NCBI GenBank assembly: GCA_022577435.1
Contig: JAKOON010000053.1
Span: 887,501-951,500 of the forward strand
Direction: 5' to 3'
Length of the DNA stretch: 64,000 bases
From: Embiotoca jacksoni
Lineage: Eukaryota; Chordata; Actinopteri; Embiotocidae
The position numbers and the translations under genes were made by a program. The number at the start of each line of letters is the position of its first letter. Positions within the stretch are counted from its first letter, which is position 1. Positions 23,527 to 34,118 of the stretch are shown here, piece after piece. The notes under the pieces are model-generated. The model had not been told where the DNA came from. It did not search any database and saw only the letters and a list, made by a program, of their open reading frames with translations.

Positions 23527-26028
23527 TCAGCGGAGTTGGAAGGAAACAGAAGGTTCTCCGATGTTTTCATAGTTCACTGTACCGACGTCTTCATCGTTAC
23601 GCACCTGTGGAAAACAACACAACAGTGTTTACACTGAGTTTAAACTGAGGTCATAGTTTGTGGTATTGTTGAGATGAACTGTCTCATGTTGTCACGTTTA
23701 TCTCTTATTTTCATCTTCTCATGTGCAGCTTTCAGTTTTTTTGCTATAAATGTTCAGTTTAGATTTCCTAAAGATTCCTTCGCTGAGATAAACACTTCAT
23801 TTCAAAACAACACAGTTGTGCAATTTTAGCTCAATTTTCTTTTTTCTCATGTTTATTCAAAGTTATAGAAACAAATATCACAAACACTTGTTTTTTTCTG
23901 GAAAGTTATAACTGAATATTCAGTGTTTAAACTCACAGTGTTTTCTTCCTTCTGGTTTTGGTTTCCTGAAAAGACAAAAAGACAAAATAAAGAGTCGACT
24001 TTTGTTTCCACAGAAAAACTAACTTCAGGGTCATCAGAAGTTTTTGTGTAGAAAAGTTTCCTCTGTTAACGTTCTCACCTTTAATTCTTGTCCAAATGTT
24101 GACTGTAACAACAGATATCACGAGTGCTGCAAAACCCAAAGACACGACGATGCACCACATCAAATATGGAAAATCTGAAATCAATAAAGAAACATTTGGG
24201 CTTCAGGTTTATTTTTTTCTGTTCAGAAAATGAAATGTTTTCAAAGGTGATAAATACAGTCGGTGCTACATGTTGTTGTGAATAATAGACAGAACAAAAT
24301 AATAGTCATATTATCCTGTTAGAAATGTGTGAAATATTGTGTTAATTAATGTATGAATTAATGAGTTATGGCCATAATTGTGTTTTGTGAGGTCACAGTT
24401 ACCTTTTACCACCAAAGTTAATGTTGGTCCCAAATTTGAAAAAATATTCTCTCAGGGCGTTTATGAGATTTCTCGTTCACAAAAATGTAATGAGTGGAAA
24501 AGAAGGACGAGAGGTCACAGTGACTTTGACCTTTGACCTTTGATCACCAAAATCTATTCAGTTCATCTGAGTTTAAGTGAACATTTGTACCTAATGTGAA
24601 AAATCAATACATCCTGAAGACCAAGTGAACATTTGTGCCAAATCTAAAAAAAAATTCCATCCGGGATTTCCTGAAATATTACATTTGTATTGTTTGTACC
24701 TGGTGATGTGTTTATTTCCTTTGTTGCAGTTGGTTGAATTGTTGGTCTGATTGTTGTCTTTGTTGCAGTTGGTTGAATTGTTGGTCTGATTGTTGTCTTT
24801 GTTGCAGTTGGTTGAATTGTTGGTCCGATTGTTGTTTTTGTCGCAGTTGGTTGAATTGTTGGTGTGATTGTTGTGTTTGTTACAGTTGGTTGAATTGTTG
24901 GTCTGATTGTTGTCTTTGTTGAATCTTCATCTGAAAAAATGTAAACAACAACAGAACAAAATAACTGGACGGTAAGAACATACTTCATGTTACCTTGACA
25001 ACAACAACAGAGGACACAAACTGCTGATATTTAAACTTCAACAAGTGTTTTATGTAATTAAACATCAGTAAGATGATTTTAAACCATTTTCTCACCTGAC
25101 GTCTGATGACTGAAGGAAAACAGCTTCTCTTCTTCAGTGAAGACATCTGTCACTTTACACTTCAATAACTTGTAAAATTCTGACTTCTGATCAACAGGAG
25201 ATGTTGTAAATGTCACAATGGCATTACACGGATATGATAATGTCTTCATGTCCGGGGAGGTGTTCACCCACTCCGCTCTGTATCTGCAGTGGTTATGTGA
25301 CAACACGTAGCAGTCCAAGGTGACTGTCCCATTGACTTCATAGTCAGTTACTGTTGAAGATGTGTTGAGAAAGAAAACAAAGGTTAAATGAACTTGATCA
25401 ATAAAGTCAGAATTATTGTCATTTTTTTCTGTATTTTGTTCCGACAGTTTGATCTGAAAACACAATGATGTAATAAATACTCACTCTTAACAACAGATGG
25501 ATAAACATCGAAGTCTATTTTTTCTTGTCCTGGTTTGAACTGTCTGCAGATGTAATAACCAACATCTTCATCTGTGACGTTCTTTATAACCAGAGAACAG
25601 TTCGATGTAACACTCAGTCTGTCTGATTTAGATCCAACATCCGGTCCAATCTGCCCGCGATTAATCAGCTGTGCAACCACGATGCTCTCTGAATGAACGA
25701 ACAGCCAGTCAGTGATGTTACAGTTATGTTGACCAGGTATCACATTTCCACAAGGCAAAGTGACATCATGTCCTTTCATAGTGAAGAGAGACAGATATTG
25801 TCCAGCTGTTGCTGTCGAGGAGAAGAGAGAGAAATGTGACAAACTGTAACATGAAGATGGCTGTAAAAACAAGAATCAATTAAACTCATCAAGTTACAAA
25901 CAAATCGTATCTGTCTCAGTTGAAGGAAGAATATTTGTATTTGAAGGTTTCTGATATGAATTCTTACCTGTAAACTGAAGCATCAGCACCAGAAATAAAG
26001 ACATTTGACTCCATTTGAACGCAGCCAT
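23527..26028 (-). CDS. Two-Ig-domain receptor, copy 6, long stalk, short tail
   Basis: Sister of copies 4 and 5 but with an intact Ig1. Exons: 25968-26028 (signal), 25485-25811 (Ig1), 25096-25453 (Ig2), 24700-24930 (stalk), 24079-24174 (membrane), 23937-23965, 23527-23604 (tail with VNYENI). Ig1 keeps HNCNITDWLF, so the stop of copies 4 and 5 is absent. The Ig2 exon has seven A where intact copies have six. With the usual acceptor this shifts the frame to a TGA; using the AG 25 bases further in (after AATAC) restores the frame and would give about 384 residues. The stalk is the longest of the array, with five 39-bp repeats of the type TKTTIRPTIQPTA. The membrane segment has Trp rather than Arg near its outer face. 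Probably expressed only if the alternative acceptor works. Confidence 0.65.
24360..24655. repeat. Dispersed intron repeat, copy 6
   Basis: Same segment; TGACCTTTGACCT core at 24527-24539. Confidence 0.6.
24700..24930 (-). repeat. 39-bp coding minisatellite in stalk exon, copy 6 (5 units)
   Basis: 231 bp: 36 bp unique plus five 39-bp units. The extra unit accounts for the change of offset between copies 5 and 6 from 5,454 to 5,493 bp across this exon. One unit has Gly for Arg (TIGPTIQPT). Confidence 0.9.
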
Positions 26029-26160
26029 CCTGCTTCTGTCTCTCTTGTTCTCAACTTCACAAATGACACAATCACTGATGTAACTTCTTCTTTAAGATGA
26101 ACATAGTTTCTCCTTCCTGCGAAGACTGAACTGTCACTTCCTCATAGTGACTTCAGTCTA
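26029..26160 (-). promoter_or_regulatory. Promoter region of receptor copy 6, TATA-like box altered
   Basis: ETS-type site at 26134-26143; the AT-rich box carries the same changes as in copies 4 and 5. Confidence 0.45.
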
Positions 26161-27496
26161 TGTTTTCTATTCTAAATAGTTAAATGAATTCAAGATTTTA
26201 ATTTAAAATCTCCCTAAACTTTGTGAAGCGTCTTCCATCTTTTAACGTTTATGTATTTTGTGAACTTTTATATCCAATGTTTTCCAGTAATGTAACAACG
26301 GACAATTTCTTAATCAGCCAGAGAACAGAGGAAGTTAATATGGCACACCCAAAAATGTCACCACATTTATGTTACTCTGATTTCTTTTGTCATTGTTTTA
26401 TTTTTAGTGACTTAATATGTAAAACATGAATTTAGGAATTGAAGTAATAATGACAGAATGTAATTTAAACACATGGACTGTCCAGAGGGAAAGTAAAGAA
26501 TTGCAGCGCCTCAGAAGGAACTGTTGACACCGGAGCAGGTTGCTTTCAGGAGAGACTCCCGCTCACTCCTCAGATGCAATCTGGAAGAAGAACTGAACGC
26601 TTCATGTCTTCATTTCTGCTGAACTTTACCTGCGTCCTACAGGATATTAATTTAAGTTGCTGTGTTATCATCCCCTGGTTTGGAGCAGGCAAATGACCAT
26701 ATTTGGACGGGCTGGGGGGAGGAGCCAAAGGTGGATCTGACTCGATCTGATTGGAAACCCGACTATGCTACGTCCCCCCGAACGATGGCTGTAACATGAC
26801 TGCACCACAGGCCTGTCAATCAAACAGACACACCCCCAAAAGCACTGCTTTTTGAAGCTGATTTAAAAATGAATGAGGGATTACTTTCAGATGGACCTCC
26901 AGAAAACTAATAAGAAGGATTGACTTCATCTAACAACAGCGAGATAACTTGAGAAATTTGATTGACTCAGAATTTCGGGAAACGAGTTGAATGGGAGTCA
27001 ATGGAGGCTTTTTGGAGCTGACCTCTAGTGGCACTCGGTGGTGTTGCAGCTTAAGACACTTCCGCATCGGCCTCAGTTTTCAGACCCGGAAGCTATGAAC
27101 ACTTTTATATACAGTCAGTGAGCTTTAGGAGTCGTGTTGGAGCTCCAATCAGAGGAGATCCACCGGAGGTCCTGAGACTCTGAGGACCTCTGGTGGCCGG
27201 AGGGAGTAACACAAGGAACAAAACCATGACAGACTTGTACTGTGGTCTGGAGGTGTCTGAGACAGAACTACAAAACACACTGTAAAAGAGGAAATGAGGA
27301 ATTTTTATATTCAGGAATTTTACATCATCAGCCGTAGAAAAGACATTTTTTTTACAGATAACATTCAGACATGAAGCTCTTTAAAGTCAAATATTCTACA
27401 TTAAATTCAGTTAAAATCTTTACACTGAAAACACTTTAAAAAGAAGCAGTGAATCTTAATCTCAGAGCTACATGTTGCAACAGGAAGCCAAAAAAA

Positions 27497-28705
27497 TTGA
27501 ATAAAATGTCGCCCGTCTACTGTCCAAGTCGGTAGATAGGGCCCCGAGTTCTTTACTTAATTTAATTGGGTTCGGATAACTAATTAGCTCACAGATAGAA
27601 CTTAACAGACTGATATAACAATGTAGCTACTAAATACGTGTACTAACCCTTTAACCTGTGAAGGTAATAAACACACCCAGAAACCGTTTTAAAATGAAAT
27701 ACAATAGTTTCCCATTTTAATATAAGGCAAATGAATCATATTAAAAAAAGGAAAATAAGTGTGTTCTTGACTTTTTGTTACACTATGCACCTTTAAACCA
27801 AAGAACTTTTCACTATGACCGTGATACACAAACACACATGCACACCCCACTAATAATATTTATCTAAGGCGGCAAATTTACCTTTAAAAATAACAAACAT
27901 TGCAGGCCTGGTTCGATGCTCGGGCTCCTGCAGACCAAAAACTTCACGGTCGCTTCACTCAACTGAGCAAAAACAAATGAGACAGTCTGGTACCTTTCCT
28001 GAAGTAATGCAGTCCAGCAGACAGTCCACAGCAGGATGATGGAGGGGGGTATATTCATGGAGCGGGGTGGTTATCCAGCTTTGCCAGAGGAGCTCTGAGC
28101 CTTCCCGGGTAGCTCAGAGCGCCACCTGGTGGTCATCTCTCGGTTCACCGTCACAAACGGTCCAGACGAAGCCACTGAGTGGAGCTGGGTGAGAGAGCAG
28201 CAGGCTGCAGTCCGTCCACGAGGCTAATTAACTACTGGCTGAATTAAGGAGCAGAATCAGGTCACAGATATCAAACTTTGTGTGGAAGTTCACTGCTACT
28301 TCTCTAACAGGAAGTCCTCCAGATTATCTTGCTGATAATTCAAGATTTAGGGAAATATTCTACTTTTCCTGACCACTTTGGCAAAACTACACCAAGACAC
28401 CGCTTTGCTCACTAACCTCTCTCTCTTCCTCATCCTCTCACCATGTCCACAAACGTTGCCACAATCATGTGACCTCATACACCTCTATCGACAGAAATCA
28501 CTCAATCAAATCAACTGCTTCTATTAAAAAAGGAAAACATCAAATACATCAATTCACTTTTAACATTCTTATCCATGAACTTTACATTTGATCACACAAA
28601 TGAAATATGTAGTTTAACCTTACTGTTTAATAAACTGTATTCATTTATTTATTGTATCAAACTATTTATTAAACCTTGATTTATGCATGTTTTTACCTGG
28701 GCTAC
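27497..28705. mobile_element. Same 1.2-kb insertion upstream of copy 6
   Basis: Third member of the same insertion, with a few more base differences, and with its right flank reading ACAAAAATAAAATACAATAG. Confidence 0.55.
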
Positions 28706-29015
28706 AAAAATAAAATACAATAGTTGTTATAAGCTATATTTCTTGTTAGATAAATGTCAAATCCAGCTGTTGTGTTCTGATTTAAATGCAGATTTAAAAC
28801 ATTTTGCTTCTTAATATGAGAGAAAATACAGACTTGAACTTTCTTGAAATTTCAGCTTGAAATAGAAACAACTTGTCTTAAAAAACACATCGTCATGTTG
28901 GTAAGAAAACACAAAGACATAAAAAGTAGTACAAATATTTGCTGATTCTGTTTCCTACTCGTGTAAAACGTGATGAGATGATGTTTAACAGCAGTGGAGT
29001 CATTTCTGTTGATGA

Positions 29016-31325
29016 TCAGCGGAGTTGGAAGGAAACAGAAAGTTCTCCGATGTTTTCATAGTTCACTGTACCGACGTCTTCATCGTTATGCAACTGTGGA
29101 AAACAACACAACACTGTTTACACTGAGTTTAAACTGAGGTCATAGTTTGTGGTATTGTTGAGATGAACTGTCTCATGTTGTCACGTTTATCTCTTATTTT
29201 CATCTTCTCATGTGCAGCTTTCAGTTTTTTTGCTATAAATGTTCAGTTTAGATTTCCTAAAGATTCCTTCGCTGAGATAAACACTTCATTTCAAAACAAC
29301 ACAGTTGTGCAATTTTAGCTCAATTTTCTTTTTTCTCATGTTTATTCAAAGTTATAGAAACAAATATCACAAACACTTGTTTTTTTCTGGAAAGTTATAA
29401 CTGAATATTCAGTGTTTAAACTCACAGTGTTTTCTTCCTTCTGGTTTTGGTTTCCTGAAAAGACAAAAAGACAAAATAAAGAGTCGACTTTTGCTTCCAC
29501 AGAAAAACTAACTTCAGGTTTATCAGAAGTTTTTGTGTAGAAAAGTTTCCTCTGTGAACGTTCTCACCTTTAATTCTTGTCCAAATGTTGACTGTAACAA
29601 CAGATATCACGAGTGCTGCAAAACCCAAAGACACGACGATGCACCTCAACAAATATGGAAAACCTGAAATCAACAAAGAAACATTTGGGCTTCATGTTTT
29701 CAAAGGTGATAAATACAGTTGTTGTTACATGTTGTTGTAAATAATACACAGAACAAAATAATAGTAATATTATCCTGTTAGAAACGTGTGAAATATTGTG
29801 TTAATTAAAGTATGAATTAATGAGTTATGGCCATAATTGGGTTTTGTGAGGTCAGTTACCTTTTACCACCAAAGTTAATGTTGGTCCCAAATTTGAAAAA
29901 AATATTCTCTCAGGGCGTTTATGAGATTTCTCGTTCACAAAAATGTAATGAGTGGAAAAGATGGACGAGAGGTCACAGTGACTTTGACCTTTGACCTTTG
30001 ATCACCAAAATCTATTCAGTTGATCTGAGTTTAAGTGAACATTTGTGCCTAATGTGAAGAATCAATACATCCTGAAGACCAAGTGAACATTTGTGCCAAA
30101 TCTAAAAAAAATTCCATCTGGGATTTCCTGAAATATTACATTTGTATTGTTTCTATCTGGTGATGTGTTTGTTTCCTTTGTTGCAGTTGGTTGAATTGTT
30201 GGTCTGATTGTTGTCTTTGTTGAATCTTCACATGAAAAAATTTAAACAACAACAGGACAAAATAACTGTACAGTGAGAACGTACTTCATGTTACCTTGAT
30301 GACAACAGAGGACACAAACTGCTGATATTTAAACTTCAACAAGTGTTTTGTGTAATTAAACATCAGTGAGATGATTTTAAACAGTTTTCTCACCTGACGT
30401 CTGATGACTGAAGGAAAACAGCTTCTCTTCTTTAGTATCAACATGTCTCACTTTACACTTCAATAACTTATAAAACTCTGACTTCTGATCAACATGAGAT
30501 GTTGTAAATGTCACGATGGCAGAACACTGATATGATGATGTCTTCATGTCCGGGGAGGTGTTCACCCACTCTACTGTATATCTGCATTGTCCATATGTCA
30601 ACACAGAGCAGTCCAAGGTGACTGTCTCGTCCACTTCATAGTGAATTACTGTTGAAGATGTGTTGAGAAAGACAACAAAGGTTAAATGAACTTGATCAAT
30701 AAAGTCAGAATTATTGTCATTTTTTCTGTATTTTCTTCCAACAGTTTGATCTGAAAACACAATGATGTAATAAATACTCACTCTTAACAACAGACAGATT
30801 AATATCAAAGTCTGTTTCTTTTTGTCTTGGTATGTATTTTCTGCAGGTGTAAAAACCAACATCTTCATCTGTGACGTTCTTTATAACCAGAGAACAGTTC
30901 GATGTAACACTCAGTCTGTCTGATTTAGATCCAACATTTAGTCCAATCTGACCGAGTTTAATCAGATGTACCGCTGATCTGCTATTTGAATTAGCGAACA
31001 GCCAGTCAGTGATGTCACAGTTATGTTGACCAGGTATCACATTTTCACAAGGCAAAGTGACATCATGTCCTTTGATAGTGAAGAGAGACAGATGTTGTCC
31101 AGCTGTTGCTGTCGAGGAGAAGAGAGAGAAATGTGACAAACTGTAACATGAAGATGGCTGTAAAAACAAGAATCAATTAAACTCATCAAGTTACAAACAA
31201 ATCGTATCTGTCTCAGTTGAAGGAAGAATATTTGTATTTGAAGGTTTCTGATATGAATTCTTACCTGTAAACTGAAGCATCAGCACCAGAAATAAAGACA
31301 TTTGACTCCATTTGAACGCAGCCAT
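29016..31325 (-). CDS. Two-Ig-domain receptor, copy 7, short tail, stalk exon disabled
   Basis: Exons: 31265-31325 (signal), 30782-31108 (Ig1), 30394-30750 (Ig2), 29568-29663 (membrane), 29426-29454, 29016-29093 (tail, begins LHNDED and contains VNYENI). The stalk sequence is present at 30157-30231, but its acceptor AG has become AT and its donor GT has become AT, so it should be skipped. The exon is a multiple of three with matching phases, so skipping leaves the frame open (about 315 residues) and joins Ig2 directly to the membrane segment. Ig1 and Ig2 are open, with six A in the homopolymer. The membrane segment starts FPYLLRCIVV, with the outer arginine shared with copy 2. Confidence 0.78.
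29820..30115. repeat. Dispersed intron repeat, copy 7
   Basis: Same segment; TGACCTTTGACCT core at 29985-29997. A 2-base loss in the GAGGTCACAG phrase distinguishes this copy. Confidence 0.6.
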
Positions 31326-31460
31326 CCTGCTTCTGTCTCTCGTTCTCAACTTCACAAATGACACGATCACTGTTGTAACTTCTTCTTTAAAATAAAATAA
31401 ATATAGTTTCTCCTTCCTGTGAAGAATGAACTGTCACTTCCTCATAGTGACTTCAGCAAC
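31326..31460 (-). promoter_or_regulatory. Promoter region of receptor copy 7
   Basis: ETS-type GAGGAAGTGA on the minus strand at 31434-31443. The AT-rich box is present and slightly longer (AAAATAAAATAAATATAG on the plus strand, from about 31389). Confidence 0.5.
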
Positions 31461-33700
31461 GTTTTCTCTCTTCTGCCACTCCTTGAAATCTTTTAAGATA
31501 TTTACGTTAAATTTCTCAACATTTATGTGTTGAGATCAAAAGAGTGAAAACTTTTTAACATTTTAACTTTCATGCATTTAGCTGACTGTATTTTCTCCCG
31601 TGTTTGTTTGTGTGGGCTGCAGTGGAAAATTGATCAACCACAGAAAAAGAGGAAGTTGAATGAGGGAATCGTTCTTTCAGATAAATGTTCCCGTCGACGC
31701 AGCTCGTCTTTTTCAGAGTTTATTATAAGAAAACTCCGTTTTCATGGTGAAGTTTGACGGCAAACATAAACCAGCAAACCACTGAAGTCTGTGATGAAAC
31801 ACGGTGAAGCTGCAGCAGCTGAATAACAACATAGATGAGATATTTTAGTGTTGGTTCAGATTTATATCTATGAAGTAACTTTCTCTGAAAACTAAAGAGG
31901 AAGTGTTGGTGGTGAGAATGTGGGTTGAACAGCAGAAGAGATCTGCAGGTTGGTTTTACTAACGAGGACCAGATAAACATCAGAAACACAAATGCTTCTC
32001 ACATTAATGAGCGTCTGACTGAACCGTCTTTAAGCGTCCCACCATCCAACTTGTGAAAACGTGTCGTAGCAGTTCAACATGTTTCATCAGAGTCTGTTTG
32101 ACTTGCTGCAGACATGAACCTTCGGTCCAGTAATGCTATCTGAGGATATAGCAAGCGGTGACCAGCTGGCTTGCCAGTTCGAAGCAGGAAGTGACCATAT
32201 TTGGACAAGCTGGGGGAGGAGCTAGCGGTGGATCTGACTGGTTCTGATTGGAAACCTACGTCCCGCCCACCGATAGCCGTAACTGCACCACAGACCTGTC
32301 AATCAAACAGACACGTCCTGTTGCGAGGTGAGTTTGGAACGGACCCGAACGCAGACACAGACTCGAGTCAAAGTTCAAAAACAGTCTTCATTTTGTACAC
32401 AGGTGGTCACGTGACTAAAGTCTTTTCACCCGATCTCCTCCTGATTATCTTGCTGATAATTCAAGACTTGAAGAAATATTCTACTTTTCCTGACCACTTT
32501 GGTAAAACTACACCAAGACACCCCTTTGCTCATTAACCCCTCTGTTATGTGGTGCGGCAGGATTGGACCCAAAATGGAGTTCAGGTACAGAACAGACTTT
32601 ATTTACTGGTGAAGGATGAGTCCGAGGCAGGCTAGCAGGCTGGATAGAGGTAGTCCGGCAGGACAGGACAGGACAGGACAGGACAGGACGGGACGTATTA
32701 CTGGCGACAGGTTGCGGGTGAGTGGACGTAGCAGACAGGATGGACCGACAACCCAGGACTGCAGGACCAGGGTTGATATGGTGTCGGGAGGTGATTAGTG
32801 GGATGAGGAACCGGTGTGTCAACCTGCAGCTGGTAATCAGCTGGATTGTCAGCAGCTGCTCAGAATGATCAGGGGCGTGGCCATGGGAGGTTTCTGGAGA
32901 CAGGAAGTGGAGAGACACAGACCAAAACACAAAGCACATGGCACACCACAATAAACATGGGAATGACAGCACACATGAAGAGAGGAGATCTGGGGAAACA
33001 AAGGTCAAAACACAGGGTCAGACAGGGATCCTGACAGACTGCTGTCCAAAATAATCCCCATATCTAAATATGATCATCATCATGACTCAACATAACAACT
33101 TGCTATATCATAATAACCGGTTCTGGTATTACCAGGGGTCTCTAGCACAAAATTCTGGGTCCATTTTGTTCTCAATCCATGAAGCCCATCGCAAAAAACG
33201 ATCTCAATTAACAGAAGTTAAACAAACAAGGAAATACATTTTGAATGTTGCAGGAATGTTTTTTTCAACAACAAAGCACAGAAAACAGAAGATGTGAGTA
33301 ATAATATTAAATAAACAGAGAGCAACATTTAAATATATTTAAAATTATATGCACATTTAAAACAATAAAGCATAAAAACCAAGAAAATATATTTACAAAA
33401 CAATAATGTTGTCCCGGTGAGTAAACAGTAGAAAGAGTGTGTTTGCCCTGTTTATTCACACTCTTGGCCTCTAGAGGGAGTCTCAACTCTCCTGATGGCT
33501 GCATGTCCAATCTTCAGTTTCCAATAATCAGTGACAGACAAAGAATGAGACACTTTTTTTAAAGGGCTAAACACCTTCATACCTTGTGTCCTCTATGACA
33601 GACATCACTTTCCAATCAATTGTTTCACATTAAAAATCTAAATCTATAATCCAAACGATCACGTAACGTTGATAAAAACAACATATTAACGTGTTACATC
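31461..33700. other. Spacer between receptor copies 7 and 8
   Basis: The left part (to about 32150) matches the spacers upstream of copies 1 and 3; the right part (from about 32160) matches 6360-7905, including the element at 32543-33037 and the 3' flank of the long-tail gene. No gene seen. Confidence 0.6.
32543..33037. mobile_element. Putative non-autonomous element, right copy
   Basis: Nearly identical to 6773-7247, but the GGACA run at about 32659-32692 is expanded. It lies in the same place relative to the long-tail 3' end (copy 8) as the left copy does to copy 3, so it was duplicated with the locus rather than inserted twice. Confidence 0.55.
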
Positions 33701-34018
33701 TTATTTGTTGGGTTTGTTGACAGAAGCGTAAAGGTTGCCGGGATCAGATGAAACTCCAGCCGAGGAGGCTTTCACGGTGCTGTAGGTCACAGAGTCGCCT
33801 TCGTCTTCTTCTTTCTGGTCGTCACGGACCTAGAAGGAAACATTGCAGCGTTTCGTACACGTAAACATAACCTGACGGGAGTTTTGAAAGTCATTATTTC
33901 AACACAGTCTCTCCCACGGATGACTCACCCGGGCTTTGCGGTCGTCCTTCCTGGAGTAGCTGATGGAGGCGTAGGAAACACCTTCCTCAGCATCCACCTG
34001 CACATTTAAAGACAACCA
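33701..34018 (-). CDS. Two-Ig-domain receptor, copy 8, only the last two tail exons
   Basis: Two exons match the end of copy 3: 33929-33997 with VSYASI and 33701-33829 with VTYSTV and NLYASV, stop TAA at 33701-33703. Everything upstream (membrane, Ig and signal exons) is missing because an assembly gap starts at 34019, in the intron that is 937 bp long in copy 3. The two exons look undamaged, so a second long-tail gene probably exists in the organism. TTTATT at 33451-33456 is a candidate poly(A) signal on the gene strand. Confidence 0.75.
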
Positions 34019-34118
34019 NNNNNNNNNNNNNNNNNNNNNNNNNNNNNNNNNNNNNNNNNNNNNNNNNNNNNNNNNNNNNNNNNNNNNNNNNNNNNNNNNN
34101 NNNNNNNNNNNNNNNNNN
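34019..34118. other. Assembly gap of 100 N
   Basis: Exactly 100 undetermined bases, the usual placeholder for a gap of unknown size. It interrupts receptor copy 8 on the left and must precede the missing 5' exons of dpysl5 on the right, so the real missing sequence is probably several kilobases, or the two sides were wrongly joined. Confidence 0.99.

Noticed and set aside
24734..24922. Plus-strand Cys/Trp-rich repeat frame (NCWSDCCLC units)
   Set aside because: It is the antisense reading of the 39-bp stalk minisatellite on the minus strand.
439..30231. Tandem 39-bp repeats considered as a CRISPR-like array
   Set aside because: Units are contiguous, in frame within an exon and code for a Thr/Pro stalk; there are no spacers.
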